DNA of 64,000 bases from Hysterium pulicare CBS 123377. Taxonomy: Eukaryota > Ascomycota > Dothideomycetes > Hysteriales > Hysteriaceae. Each line of letters opens with the position of its first letter. The first letter of the stretch is position 1. This document shows, piece after piece, positions 47,815 to 60,131 of this stretch. Made by a program: the position numbers and the translations under genes. The stretch lies in NCBI GenBank assembly GCA_000467715.1, contig AJFK01000202.1:186001-250000 (forward strand). Reading direction: 5' to 3'. The notes under the pieces were generated by a model that ran no database searches, was not told where the DNA came from, and saw only the letters and a list, made by a program, of their open reading frames with translations.

Positions 47815-49475
47815 TTAATTTTGACATCCAGCGACAACGTCATCAGCATGTCGCCCACTTCTATCGTCTACCGCTACTCTCAGCTCTCTGCTATCATCAA
47901 TGTCTTCGGTGTTGATACGCCCAATGGCCTTGCCAAGCTCAATTCTTTCATGACTGACTCCCCGACCATTCTCAGCCCTCGATTCTTCAGCATCCGCATC
48001 CAGATCCTGTGAAACCGGCACAAACTGCGCTCTTCGAGTTCGTTGCTTATCCACTCGTCTCCGCCAAGGCTTGTATAGCAATACACTAAGTCCGCCAAAA
48101 AGAACGAAAGATCCGCAAATCGCGCCACCTAAACGTATATCAGCCCACCAGTCCCCCAAAGAGCTCCCAACAAGAGAAATGCCTTCAACTTACCAACAAC
48201 ATCCCACCTCTCCCCCAACCTCTCAACCCCCTCCCAAAACGCTCCCCTCGGCTCCGCCACATTCAGAATCAAATTCAAAAACTGCACAACCCCAATAACA
48301 ACCGCCACAACAACCGTCACAACCGTCAACACAATACTATAGTAGCAAATGGCAATCGGATCCCTAGCCAACTGCGTCGAAGTATAAAGACTCATCATCA
48401 GCGCTCCATCCGCCGTATCCAACAAACACATACCCACGGTAAAAAGCACCGGAAAGATCAAAATCAACCAAATACTCGTGCCCCGCGCCGCCTGGATAGA
48501 ACTCATCCCCAATAGTGCGATCTCGCTAGATGTGTCGAAGCCTAGACCGAATAATATGCCTAGGGGATACATTTTCCATGGTCGATCTATTAATCTGAAT
48601 AGCCGCTTGAAGATCTGGAATAGGCATCCTCCGCCTTGTATCTTGAATTCTTCGTTTTCGGTCCCGGGAGCGCAGGCAAGCAGTTTGCGCATTTGGCGCA
48701 CGAGTTTGTAGAGGATGTAGATGTTCATGAGACCCAGGAGGAGGAGGAAGGTTGCGGAGACGGAGGTGCCGATTATGCTGCCTATGCGGGAAAAGGAGGA
48801 GAATTTGTGGGAAATGGCGCTGGCGGTGCCGGCGACGACTAGGGAGGTTATTACGACGATTCTGGGGAGGCGAGGGCGTTAGTCTGGGGTTGGTGGTTGG
48901 GAGGATGGGGGAGAGCTACGTGGAGTGGCCGAGGGAGAAGAACATGCCGACTGTGACGGGGCGTTGGCCAGATGCTATTAGACGGCGGGTCATGAGGTCG
49001 ATTGCCTGAGGGCTTGGTTTAGTGTTTTTGCATGGTTCTGTGGTTGCTATGGAGAACATACGGAGATGTGGTCAGCATCTAATGCATGTCGTAGGCCAAG
49101 TGTGTAGGATAATATCGCGGTGGAAATAAGTGCGCTGCGTAAGTGTCAGTTGGCATGCCACCTAGTATCTTCCTAGACATTCGGCTCCTTACCCGTGGAA
49201 ATGCTGAAACCATACCTTATGATCAGCTTATGTACCTTCATAGTTGCTTCCCATGATGATTAGGGATCGCATACCAAAACTATGCCTACAGCAGCCCAAA
49301 CAAGGATATTCACAAAGGCAATTGTTAGGATGATAGCTACAGCCGGAAAAGGCAATTTACTAAGATACGGAACACGTCCATGGTAACCAGCCGCTTTCGT
49401 AGAGAAGGCCTTAAAGAACGTAGGTTTGGTGCCGTCTGCAGTATCCGTAGTGGAAGGTGGAAAGAGATCCGCCAT
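47815..49475 (-). CDS. NicO-type high-affinity nickel (cobalt) transporter
   Basis: Membrane importer of Ni2+ (NiCoT/NixA-HoxN family), in fungi supplying nickel to urease. The key metal motif RHALDADHISAIDL is formed across an intron: first part near 49075-49095, second part near 49010. A second signature is FFSLGHST, and LGFDTSSEIALLG is the third family motif; several hydrophobic helices (for example AVAIILTIAFVNILVW and SIVLTVVTVVVAVVIGVVQF) fit the usual seven or eight. The preferred start is MADLFPPSTT at 49475. I infer several introns, one leaving a very short exon near 49198-49220; its exact ends are uncertain. The last exon ends at 47815 with a long charged cytosolic tail (RRRVDKQRTRRAQF onwards). 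It runs in the same direction as CEM1, upstream. Confidence 0.85.
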
Positions 49476-49797
49476 AGCGATAGAGGTATCAAAGGGTGCA
49501 GCACTGGAAAAGGAGCATCACGGACAGAGCTACCTGAATTCGATAAGAAAAGAGAGGCAGCGAGAAATGTGATCATATCATAATGAATGTGCAGAAACCA
49601 GCTCAAATTGTCGTCCCAGGAGATATTCATAGTGGGGGTTTTTGAGCTGTCCGGCATGACGCTAAGAGATCGTTATCTCTTGGGTCTGGCGGGGTAGCTC
49701 CGGTAGAGCTGTTGCAAGCTAACGGTAGTTGACAGCAATTGGGTAATTCTTTGTTGTGCTGAGCTATCTGGTTGATAAGTGATGCTGTTATTGATAT
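49476..49797. promoter_or_regulatory. NicO promoter and CEM1 3' region
   Basis: About 320 bp between the CEM1 stop and the NicO start, both on the minus strand. No clear motif. Role inferred from position. Confidence 0.4.
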
Positions 49798-51447
49798 TTG
49801 CTAAAGCACAGGCTGGCGTTTGTGCCTCCGAATCCAAAACTGTTGGATAAAGCCACGTTGAGCGGCTTCTGCTGAGCTGTATGAGCGACGTAATTGCAAT
49901 TGAATTCTGCGGATGGATCGCCGGGCTTATCGAGATTGAGCGTTGGCGGAAGGGTGTTCTGGGTGTTGTCAAAACTAGTGGAAATGTACGTGTAGCGGAC
50001 GAACTCACGTGATGTAGAGCGAGAACAGTGAAGATCGCTTCCACTGACCCAGCAGCACCTAGAAGGTGCCCAATTGCGCCTTTCGTACTACTGACATTGA
50101 TATCGGATGCTTTGCTCTTACCATTCTCCCCCAGGAGAAGATCTTTAATCGCCCGATTCTCTGCAGCATCTCCAAGAGCAGTAGAAGTTGCATGGGCGTT
50201 GATGTAGTCGACTGCACTAGGTTGGAGGCCAGCATGTCGCAAGGCATGTTTCATTGCTAGGAATGGACCATGGCCATCTTCTCGTGGTGCAGTCATGTGG
50301 TAGGCATCGGAAGAAAGGCCATATCCTTTTACTTCTGCGTAGATGCGTGCACCTCGGGATTTGGCATGTTCCAGTTCCTGTGAATTTAAGTTAGCTTTCA
50401 CGCAGATATTTAGTTTGAAGAACAAGCGTGTACTTCAAGAACAGCGACTCCAGCACCTTCTCCGATCACAAATCCAGCCCTGTCCCGATCAAATGGTCTT
50501 GAAGCAAGGTGTGGCCGATCATTCCAATCCGTTGCCAGACTCCTCGCTCGGGAAAACCCGGCGATGGCAAGAGGATGGATGCAAGATTCCGCCCCTCCCG
50601 CTACCATCACGTCCGCATCGCCATACATGATGAGGCGGGCTGCATCTCCAATGCTGTGTGCGCCGGTAGTACAAGCTGTGGTGGCTGCATGATTAGGACC
50701 CTATATGTTCTGTGAGGAACCGAAATCTGAACTAAATGGAGGAGGGGACACAAACTTTGAAGCCGTATCTCATGGATACGTGTCCGGCGGCTAGGTTGAT
50801 AAGGAGGCGAGGGACGAACAAGGGCGAGACTTTTCGGTAGCCCTGGTGGGATCATTGGTGAAAGCACGTGATGGATCATTAGGGTACTTACGCCTTTCTC
50901 GAATGCTACTGTCGTCTCATAGACGTCGTCGAGACTTCCGATACCTGAGCCCATATAAACTCCCTGGGTCTCTAGTTAAGGAAAAGCCAAGTGCATCATT
51001 GGAATTCAATCATACCGTAGCTTCTAGATCCTCTTCTTTCGTAGGTTGCCATTCAGCATCTTTGAGAGCTTCTTGAGAGGCTACCATGGCGTACTGTGCG
51101 AACTTTGCCATCCTCCGTTCATCCTGATATTTCATCAGCAACCCATTCTAGAATTATCATCTCTTCCAAGCTTGCAACTCACCCCAGGATTCAGCCATTC
51201 TTTCGGATTCCATTTTCCATCGTCTTTTTTCCCTTCTGGAACCAATGCAGCAATTTGGCTTGGAAGAGCTGCAAATTGAGGACTTCTATCCTTGATGGAA
51301 ACAACTCCGCAATGGCCGTCAAGGAGACGTTTCCATGAACGGCGCACGCCTGTAAGAATCAGTAGGATGTGGAAGACAAGGTTGAGGAAACGCACCTATT
51401 CCGAGAGGTGTTACGGCGCCTAGGCCTGTTACTACCACTCTGCGCAT
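49798..51447 (-). CDS. CEM1: Mitochondrial beta-ketoacyl-ACP synthase
   Basis: Condensing enzyme of mitochondrial type II fatty-acid synthesis (FabF family), needed for lipoic acid precursors and respiration. Starts [20 protein letters not shown] at 51447 (first exon 51447-51396). About eight exons are inferred from good splice signals and family continuity. The nucleophile Cys is in [17 protein letters not shown]; the catalytic His residues are in [11 protein letters not shown] and [10 protein letters not shown], with the conserved Lys in SSTKGAIG; the C-terminal glycine motif is [11 protein letters not shown]. It ends CFSKYQ. I see no long mitochondrial presequence; the Arg-rich start is the usual compact form, so targeting is assumed from the family. 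Interruptions in the single frames are introns, not mutations. Confidence 0.9.
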
Positions 51448-52337
51448 GGCATGTTTTGATGATGGAGGATGCTGTTTGGGAGAGGGTGATCAAAAGTGAG
51501 CTAAGCCATGCTCGAGCCACATGTGGCTTTCTAGCGCGATATGCCTGACGGATGTGATCTCCGTTAATTTTAACATTACACTTGATATCAATCTCTGGTT
51601 TCAACTCAAAGGTACAGGAATCCTTCAAGTGCTTTCAATACGTCTTAGATTGTCTCTAGCCTGCAACAGAGTCGACATAGGCAATAGATCGAGCAAATAC
51701 AAACGAGTCATTTCTACCACATACTTGTTAAGCCAACAGAACCTATCGTAGAAGTCATAAAGCATCATCAGAAGAGACAAAAGTACTTTTCTTCTCCCCA
51801 TTTCGCCCAGCACCCAGAAGAGAAAAAGGCCTATTAGAAGAAAAAGAACTCTACTACTCCCAAAATCCCCCAAAGGAATCTAAAAGTACAAAGTAATTTT
51901 CCTTGCAAGAACCTCTTAAACCACGTAGTACAAACAAAAACAAGGAGGGTGGGGGCAGAGAAAAAGAAGGGTGTGATAGGTGCCCATTTGCCCTGATGTA
52001 GTAGAGAAGATGCTATACTAAGTCAAGATGACATAAGATTCCACGTAAAAGACTCCCCATGGTCCCATCATTTCCCAGAACCTGCCGGGAAGACATTAAA
52101 AAAAGGAACAGTTTCTGTTACCACTTTTCCTCCCGCAATGCAACGACAAGACGCAGAGAAAAGAAATAAAGAATGCCCCCAAACGTCTAGCAGGGTGAGA
52201 TGATAGGATAGGTAAATCTGCCAACGTTCCTACACAAACTCCAAAGCAGCAAAGTGAAAGGTTTGCTTGGCTGAAACCAACGATGGCTCAACCAAAAAGA
52301 AATCCACCAGCATGCTTTTGAGGGACTGTTGACTTGA
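51448..52337. other. Intergenic region with purine-rich tract
   Basis: Upstream of CEM1 on one side and 3' of the two-RRM gene on the other. A-rich and AGAAA-rich from about 51770 to 52170. No coding sequence supported. Confidence 0.45.
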
Positions 52338-53625
52338 CTAGGCAGTAGCCTCGACAGCAGGAGTCTCTGCCGTGCCCTCAGCGCCAGCCTCCTCGCCCTC
52401 GATGTGGCCATCATCCTCCTTTCCGGGAGAGTCAATGGCGACCTTGACGGCGATCTCGCGGCCCTCGACTTCCTTTCCGTTCATCTCGGCGCATGCCTTC
52501 TGTTGCATCTCCTCCGACCCGAGGGTGACGAAACCAAAACCGCGACCTTTGCGAGGCTCATTGCGAGCTTGCAGTTTCTTGACCATGAATCGTGGGATTG
52601 GGCGAAGCGCGATCTTGGCTGACGATGGCTCATACTCCTTGAAGATTTCGATGAGCTGTGTAATATGTTAGCGAGATGATTCATGCGAACGGCGAGTTAC
52701 CAGACTTACTTTGTCCTCCTTCAGGTCATACGGGAGATTGGCAACCATGACCTTGGTCTTAGAAGGAACACCATCTTCTGGTGGGCCACGCTGCTTGCGC
52801 TCACGTTGAACGTGAGGCTTTCCGGATTTAGTAGGGTTAACCGTAGTGGTACCCTCAGCTCCCTTCTCAGCTGTGAGTGATTCGTTCGTAGTTTCTGTGA
52901 GAGGAATAACTTGGCCGGGTACATTCGTAGGCGCGCTTTCGGCAGGGGCAGCAGCTTCCCCTTCAGCGTTTTCGCCGCCTTCGCCTCCCTCCTTGTTCTT
53001 GAACAGCGTGTCAGTGGGATACAACTCCTTGCATAGGCCGGAGCAGACTTACAGCACGGCCGCCACGTCCAGCACGACCACCACGGCCTCGGCCACGGCC
53101 TCGACCTCGGGTAGATTGCCTACGACGATGCTCAGTCCCATTGGTACCTTCTGCGCCGCTGCCCGTACCCTCTCCGTGAGCTTCAGGTGTACGAGCAAGC
53201 TGGATAGACACTTTGCGCTCGAGTATAGCCTTGCCATTCAGCTCGGCGATGGCGCGCTCGGCCTCAGATGGGGTAGATAGAGCAACGAAGGCATATCCGA
53301 CGGGACGAGAAGTACGAGGGTTGGTGGGGATAGAGGTGGATTCGCTGCAGAAAACCCATTCAATTAGCCGCAAATTCATAACGCGGGTGAAACTCCGAGG
53401 GTGAACTTACACGAGGTAGTCCTTGAAAAACTCCTTCAACTCCCCCTCGGTGGTCGCGTACGCGAGGTTCCCAATGTAGAGTCTCCTACCCTCAGCGGCA
53501 CTGGCAATGACTGCCTCGTTCTCGGCAGCATTGACGGACTTGTCGGCACCGGAGGTACCTTCAGCAGTGTCGTTGATGGTGGTGTTTGCCATCTGGGCGG
53601 TAACACTTTCGACAGGAGCGGACAT
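52338..53625 (-). CDS. Two-RRM RNA-binding protein with RGG tract
   Basis: Four exons: 53625-53411, 53344-53053, 52997-52710 and 52655-52338, phases matching, 370 aa. RRM1 (about residues 47-125) has RNP2 RRLYIGNLAY and RNP1-like VGYAFVALST; a short Arg-Gly tract RGRGRGRGRGGRAGRGGRA (about 150-168) follows. A Glu/Ala/Thr-rich linker separates RRM2 (about 245-345) with VMVANLPYD and RGFGFVTLGS. The start used is MSAPVESVTAQ; the frame also holds an ATG 10 codons upstream. It resembles fungal hnRNP-like or ribonucleoprotein-type factors, without a clear named ortholog. Probably nuclear/cytoplasmic mRNA handling. The intron splitting RRM1 lies directly after KEFFKDYLV. Confidence 0.85.
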
Positions 53626-54562
53626 GATGATTGAAGTTTTGTGATTTGATGACACGAGATTTTACTAGTCAATAGAGTACTTCTGAAGAAAAGAAGTACC
53701 GGGAACCGTGCTGAAAAGTTGAGGAAACTTTGGTGTCCTGGTAGAGCCTAGCGGTAAGGTCTGCCTGTGAACAGTTTTGTTGATTTTAGAAGATGGAAAT
53801 TGTCAAGACCGCCTGGAGGGTGGAACTTATTGAAGAGAGGGAGTTGTGATGGGTAGCTAGGTGCCCGAAGAGTATGAAAGTACAGCGAGGTTGATGAGAT
53901 CGAGTTGGATTGTTCTCTGTTGTTGTCTGGGGTGTAGGAAAAGGAGCAGCCAAGGCAAGCTCAAGAGAAATATTTGAGGGTATAAGGCTAGGCCCGAAGA
54001 GGCAGTCTACGCGAACTGAAGGGGGAAGGACAGCCTTGCCCTGGTGGAAAGCATCGTCTGCGCATCCATCACCGAGCGAGAGCCATTCACCCTCAGACTG
54101 TGCGAGACAACATCCGCCATTGGTTCTTGTCGTTTCGCATGCGTGACATCTGGGAGGTGCAAGTCATAGGGGCCATAGCTCTCGGCCATTCATCCACATC
54201 CAGCATCCCTTGACGTGTTTCTCAGGCATTTTAGTCGACACCACGCCGAGGCACAAGACGCTAGAAGCTCGATGGAAGCCGCCACGCAATGCTAATCGCC
54301 ACGACATCGCAGTCACAATGCAGAATCCATCATTGCAAAGGCTAGCAATGGCAGTACCTGCGCCTTGGGATGCCCGGCATGGAAACTGAACATGTTCACT
54401 TGTATCTGCGAGCATTCCACCCAAGGTGAAACTGCATTGTGAAGACCACACTAGGGCTGCAAAATCCAGCCCTCAGTATTGCCTTCCTCGATTTCATTGG
54501 AAGAAAGCACCCTCGTTCTTAGCCAGGCTTTATCCCTTGCTTGGAGACCGCTTCCTGACAAT
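53626..54562. promoter_or_regulatory. Divergent promoter region, RRM gene and TAH18
   Basis: About 940 bp between the two divergent start codons. No supportable gene; frames such as 54164-54451 minus lack domains. Left end contains a probable 5' leader of the RRM gene. Role from position. Confidence 0.45.
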
Positions 54563-56873
54563 ATGGAAAGCGCTGTACCTGAGCGTAGGGCCCTTGTACT
54601 CTATGGTTCTGAAACAGGAAATGCCCAGGACGTCGCTGAAGAGCTGGCTAGAATATCGGAACGGTTGCGTTTCGATACCCTAGTATCTGAACTAAACTTG
54701 ATCAATCTTGTATGTAGCCGAAGCCATCCATACTACAGGTCTCATCTGAACCAAGTACCTAGAAAAATCTTTTGCAATACTCTGTTGTTCTCATTGCTAT
54801 TTCAACTACCGGTCAAGGAGACCTTCCATCGAACGCTCAAGCTTTCTGGAAGTCATTGAGGAGTACACGCTTGCGACCTGGATGCTTACGGCATGTCAGA
54901 TTTGCGTCCTTTGGTCTTGGAGACACATCATATCCAAAGTGGGTCTTCCGCCTGTCGACGAGTCACGGGCTAACAGAGTCGAAGGTTCAACTGGGCTCAC
55001 CGAAAACTCTATAATCGTCTTATACAACTAGGTGCACAGCCCATATGTGATCGTGGAGAGAGCGACGAACAGCATCCTGAAGGGTAAGTCACCCCTTCTC
55101 CTCGATGAACTTCCAATCTCTACGCACGATGTAGATGTATACCGAGAGCATTGCTAGGTGGTGTACTAACCGCTTTTTTATGCCACCAGTGTTGACGGAA
55201 GCTTCTTGCCCTGGTCGACCAAGCTACGCCAACGTCTCCTAGAAGAGTATCCCCTTGCAGGTGATGTCGAGCCAATTCCGGATGACGTCCTGTTGGACCC
55301 TAAGTGGCTACTCGAGTTCGAGAACACGAACAGCCAAGCCGCCTCTCTACCTGTATCCGATAATATCAGCCGACACAACCGGTCAGATGATGTAAACAGC
55401 GAGACCTCAAAATCAGATGTTCCACCATCTGACCTGCTAGACATTCCACGCTCCCTAACCGCGAAGGTACTTTCAAATGATAGAGTGACTCCATCTAAGC
55501 ACTGGCAAGATGTGCGGCACTTGGTCCTCTCCACAACATATCAGCCATACAATCCTGGAGACGTCCTAACAATATATCCAAAGAATTTCCCCTCTGATGT
55601 TCATGAGTTTTTGAAGATCATGCATTGGCTTCCTATTGCTGACGTACCTCTCAAACTCGCTTCGCAATCTTCGTCCAACCCCAATAATGCATTCCTCCCT
55701 CTTCCGAATCTATTGTCCACTACGAGGATTACCCTTCGAAATCTCCTGACGAATCACCTTGACATCATGTCCATTCCTCGACGCTCTTTCTTCTCTCAAC
55801 TCGCTCACTTCACTGCCGATGAGTTCCATCGTGAGCGTTTACTGGAGTTCACCAACCCAGAGTACATTGATGAATTGTACGACTATACTACAAGGCCACG
55901 AAGAAGTATCTTAGAGGTCCTCCAGGAGTTTGAGAGCGTACAAATACCCTGGCAGAGAGCGTGCTCACTTATTCCGGCCATTCGAGGACGACAGTTCAGC
56001 ATTGCGAGCGCCATACCTCCACGGCTCGAACATCAAAATAATGGCCAGACCGGCAATCCAGCAGAGACCGGCAATGAAAGCATAGGGAAAGTTGGTGACC
56101 ATCAAACACGTATTGAGCTATTGATTGCCATAGTAAAGTATCGTACAGTCATCAAGCGCATCAGGCAGGGTGTCTGCACACGTTACATCGCTTCCTTGCA
56201 ACCTGGGCAAGACATAACCGTCACCCTTCACAAGGGTGGGCTGGGTGTCGCGAGATCAGAGACAAATAAGCCCGTGGTCATGGTTGGACCAGGCACCGGT
56301 ATTGCTCCTATGCGGTCCTTGATCTACCAGCGAAAATACTGGCGCGAAGAACTTCGGCAGCAGACGGAAAGGCAAGATGATATAAGCGCAGCTGCAGCCG
56401 CAAGAGATGTCTTGTTCTTTGGGTGCCGGAACGCTGAAGCCGATTTCTTCTTCAAAGAAGAGTGGGAGGTCTTGAAGAGAGAAGGCGTTCCATTGGACGT
56501 CTTCCCTGCATTTTCAAGAGACCAGGTATGTCCATATCTTCTTCTTACCTAAGTAATATCTGGCTGATTCTGTTTGCAGAGACAAAAAGTCTATGTCCAA
56601 GACCTTGTGCGTGCTCAAAGTGCCAGGGTCTATGACGCTCTAGCGAATCGAGAAGGTTTAGTATACATTTGCGGGTACGTTGAGACTCTTCTCAAATTAG
56701 TTTCTGACCTAGCTAAGTCCGCGCTCTACAGATCCTCAGGTAAAATGCCTCAAGCCGTTCGCGAAGCACTCATTGAAGCCTTTCAAACCCATGGTAGCAT
56801 GAATCGGGATGAAGCAGAAGCATATCTGGTGGGCATGGAGAAGAGCGGACGCTACAAGCAGGAGACTTGGTAG
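54563..56873 (+). CDS. TAH18: NADPH-dependent diflavin reductase (Tah18/NDOR1)
   Basis: Electron donor (NADPH to FAD to FMN) to the Fe-S protein Dre2 in cytosolic iron-sulfur assembly. Six exons: 54563-54709, 54763-54938, 54985-55083, 55190-56525, 56580-56674 and 56732-56873, giving 664 aa in phase. Flavodoxin domain (1 to about 150): ALVLYGSETGNAQDVAEELA, LIAISTTGQGDLP and SFGLGDTSYPKFNW. The FAD-binding domain (about 200-470) includes KHWQDVRHLVLS, RRSFFSQLAHF and RQFSIASAIPPR. The NADPH domain has VMVGPGTGIAPMRSLI and FFGCRNAEADFFFKEEW, and the C-terminus has YICGSSGKMPQAV and MEKSGRYKQETW. The FAD-domain motif YRTVIKRIRQGVCTRYIAS fits ferredoxin-reductase-type flavoproteins. Introns are 46-106 nt. 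All landmarks of an active enzyme are present. Confidence 0.93.
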
Positions 56874-57368
56874 TCAATGATCCTGCATTTCGATTATGGA
56901 CATCTTGTGAATATATAGACGGCATGAACCAGTTTTGGACAATTAGAGGCGCAAAGATAGAGCGAGAGAGAGTCTGGGAACGAGACTTCCAACACCCAAA
57001 TAAAAGATAACGATCCAAAAATCATATTGAGGTCATTCTTAGGTCGTTGTCCACTACCTTTAAATCAGTCGGTTCGCTGGCTCATGTGTGGGCAGGTAAT
57101 GTTGCTCACCGATCCGATTTTCAGCCGGGATCGACGCGTTTTGCAAAAACCTTCCCGATAAAGTAATACTTGGCATTTGTCGGAGGGGTGAGTTGAACCG
57201 AGGAGGCAAAGCCGAGCTTAACCTTGCCCGTCGTCCTTGACGTGAGCTTCTACAACTTCACACCTTTTCAAACCCATTGTGTTATGATTCCCGATCCGAA
57301 TTGTTATTGAATTTTTCTGTCTTATCCGCTTGATTGATTTGAAAAGGCCCGTGGAGTGAGATTGCGGG
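56874..57368. other. Intergenic region TAH18/ETF-beta
   Basis: 3' region of TAH18 and promoter/leader of the ETF-beta gene. No gene recognised. Confidence 0.45.
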
Positions 57369-58286
57369 ATGTCCGGGCTCAGGATATTGGTGCCCGTGAA
57401 GCGGGTCATTGACTATGCTGTAAGAAATATCTTTTTTCTTTCAATGCTTTCTTGGACGTCTCTATAGCAATGGAGATCACCAATGGATGCTTCAGTATAC
57501 CTACGTCTCGGAAAACTATAAGGTTGTTCCGCTACACCCGAATCCATAGCTCACATGCCAATCTTGCAGGTCAAACCACGAGTCAACCGCGCCAACACAG
57601 CCGTCGAGAAGCAAGGCGTAAAACACAGCATGAACCCCTTCGACGAACTCTCCATCGAAGAAGCCGTCCGATTACGTGAGCGCAAAGTCCCAGTAGAAGA
57701 AATCGTCGCATTCAGCGCCGGACCCGCAAAAGCACAGGATGTTCTAAGGACAGCAATGGCTATGGGTGCGGACCGAGGCATTCATGTTCAGATGGAAGAG
57801 GGAAAGGAGGATTTGGAGCCGTTGAGTGTTGCGAAGCTGTTGAAACAGGTCGTGGAGCAGAATAAGAGTAATATGGTTATACTGGGGAAGCAATCGATTG
57901 ATGATGATGCGAATCAGACGGGACAGATGCTTGCTGGACTACTCAATTGGCCGCAGGCTACGCAGGCATCTAAGGTCACGATTGAGAAGGACGACGTCAC
58001 CGTTGTGCGGGAAGTGGATGGAGGTGTCGAGACGCTGAAAGCGAAGCTACCGATCATTATCACTACGGATTTAAGATTGAATGAGCCGAGATATGCGAGC
58101 TTGCCGAATATCATGAAGGCAAAGAAGAAGCCATTGGATAAGAAGAAGCTTTCCGACTTTGAGGCCGATACAACACCACGATTAAAGACTGTCAAGGTCA
58201 CGGAGCCACCTCAAAGGAAGGCCGGCGTCAAGGTTGAGGACGTTGATGGTATGATTAGCAAGCTGAAGGAGTTAGGAGCTTTGTGA
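57369..58286 (+). CDS. Electron transfer flavoprotein beta subunit
   Basis: Mitochondrial matrix subunit of ETF, which passes electrons from acyl-CoA dehydrogenases to the ubiquinone pool. Two exons: 57369-57419 (MSGLRILVPVKRVIDYA) and 57570-58286, with a 150-nt intron, 255 aa, the normal length. ETF-beta landmarks: ILVPVKRV at the start, VKHSMNPFDELSIEEAVRLR, AFSAGPAKAQDVLRTAMAMGADR, LGKQSIDDDANQTGQMLAGLL (nucleotide site), VTIEKDDVTVVREVDGG and LPIIITTDLRLNEPRYASLPN. C-terminal KLKEL end. Beta subunits typically lack a long presequence. Located between TAH18 and CBP3, all same strand. Confidence 0.95.
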
Positions 58287-58577
58287 AGCGCTGTGGGATA
58301 GTGTCAAATTATTTCCTGTATATATGCATTTGGACGGGATAGAAATTTCAACCGCATCAATGTGTCAAAAGGAATTCATTTCTCCAACATTCGACCTGTT
58401 TATCTTTATTTACCATCATGTTATAAAGTTGCTTTCAGATCGACGGATTTGCAGTCTAGATATTTTAACCCGATTCCGAAAGAGGAAGAATGGTGAGATC
58501 ATGGATCCCGAAAAACGCGACTCGCGATATTTTGAACAGCTGCATTCACGACTAACACCCCCGTCGCAACAACACCA
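58287..58577. other. Short intergenic region
   Basis: Space between ETF-beta and CBP3, 291 bp. Likely 3' region and promoter; no feature seen. Confidence 0.4.
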
Positions 58578-59679
58578 ATGGCTTCGCATTACACATGTAG
58601 AGCATGCCTGAGTGCTCTAACGAAACCATCATCTTTATTACCTATAGTAAGCTCGATTTTCGCTTTTCAAAGTGCTGTGCTGAATCTTCAAGGCTCGTCG
58701 AGTAGCCCGGAGAACCTCCGTCTACCGCCCGAATACATCTCTACGATGCCTCTCCTCAAACCCTCAACAAGTTAATCGCTCTAAAGATGTGCCTCCATCT
58801 CGTAAAACCGAGTCCATATTAGATAAAACATCTCCCGTACCCGATACCACTCCACAGCCTTTACCTGCATCTTCGGAACAACCTACTTCATCCACAGTAG
58901 TACGTCTGGCGGAACAGCTACGGAAACATGCATCGGGAACGACAGAAACATATGTCGCATATGGAGTCACAGAGGCACTGTATCAAGAAATTCTACGGAA
59001 TTGCAACTACTCGATTCCAGACTCGATAAAGAAAGACGGTCAAGCTCCCAAGAACGAAGCCGGAGAAGATGTAGGCTTGGGGACTGGGTGGTGGTTTGAA
59101 AGTACGTATAATCACTACGAACGTCGCCTTTGTTATATCTGTTCTTGTCATTCGAAGGCAAAGGACTAACTGAGCGTCACAGCTCTCGGCTTAACCCCGA
59201 CCTTAAACACCTGGGCCCAGATCACCTTCCTACACATGTACATGCTCACAGTCCGCTTCCGCGTATTCCCCGCCTCCCACCAACAAACCTGGCACCAACA
59301 CCTCATCGACCACTTCTTCTACGACGCCGAAGACCGTATGGCGAAATACCACGGCATGGTTGCGCGAGGCGTGCGACAGAAATACCTGAAAGATCTCTTC
59401 GAGCAATGGCGGGGACTTCTACTCGCTTACGACGAGGGCTTAGTTAAGGGAGATACTTTCTGGGCTGCTGCTGTGTGGCGGAATGTTTTCAAGGGTGATG
59501 AGAAGGCCGATGTGAAGGCTATTGCGGAGATTGTGGGGTGGATGAGACGCGAGATTCAGAGATTAGATTCGGCGAATGATAATGCTGTTACGAGCGGGAA
59601 GTGGAAGTTTACGGGGAATCCGGGGGAGGAGAGGGGGACTGTTATGTTGCAGAGTAAGCTCATGAAGGAGAAGGTATAA
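58578..59679 (+). CDS. CBP3: Ubiquinol-cytochrome c chaperone Cbp3 (UQCC1)
   Basis: Mitochondrial factor that, with Cbp6, binds the ribosomal tunnel exit and newly made cytochrome b for complex III assembly. Three exons: 58578-58646, 58693-59101 and 59183-59679, in phase, 324 aa. The N-terminus MASHYTCRACLSALTKPSS and the following Arg-rich ARRVARRTSVYRPNTS, with no acidic residues, is a good presequence. The Cbp3 core is GTTETYVAYGVTEALYQEI, LGLTPTLNTWAQITFLHMYM, HFFYDAEDRMAKYHGMVARG and LKDLFEQWRGLLLAYDEGL, ending in the usual WAAAVWRNVF segment. Introns are 46 and 81 nt. Landmarks match the family across the whole length. Confidence 0.93.
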
Positions 59680-60131
59680 GGGGTTGAAGTCGGCCTCAAG
59701 CGGGAATCGTCTTCATCTACATGTTCATTTTCATAATGTTACTGTACTGTGCAATAATGTACCAAAAGGTTTGGCGTTCTGGCCAAACTATCCAAGCAGG
59801 GTAGAAGGACATATTGGCATTTCCGGGTTGTCTTTGTAGATTTCGTGTATCATACAAGCTCTACTCTTGTAATTGGAATTAAGGTCATTTATGGAAGCTT
59901 GATTCTTAACTGCCCAAAAAAGTCATTTGCAAAAATATAGATTCTTTTGTGGTCAAGCAGTTCGCAAAGCTTTGTGCGATTTGCAAATGGCAATATGTAA
60001 GTCCAATCATTAGTCAGCCACCCGCGGTTTTCCGATTCATTGGACCTCATCCGCATATCATTCACTCAAAATACTCGGGGTTGCTCTCGCACCCCAAAAA
60101 ATAGCTATATCTCTGTCGAGTACCCCAAAAG
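59680..60131. other. Intergenic region CBP3/guanylyltransferase
   Basis: 3' region of CBP3 and promoter of the capping gene. AT-richer stretch at about 59840-59960. No gene recognised. Confidence 0.45.

Noticed and set aside
54426-54683. Upstream start for TAH18
   Set aside because: That frame is different from the flavodoxin frame; MESAVPERRALVLYG at 54563 directly precedes the flavodoxin motif.
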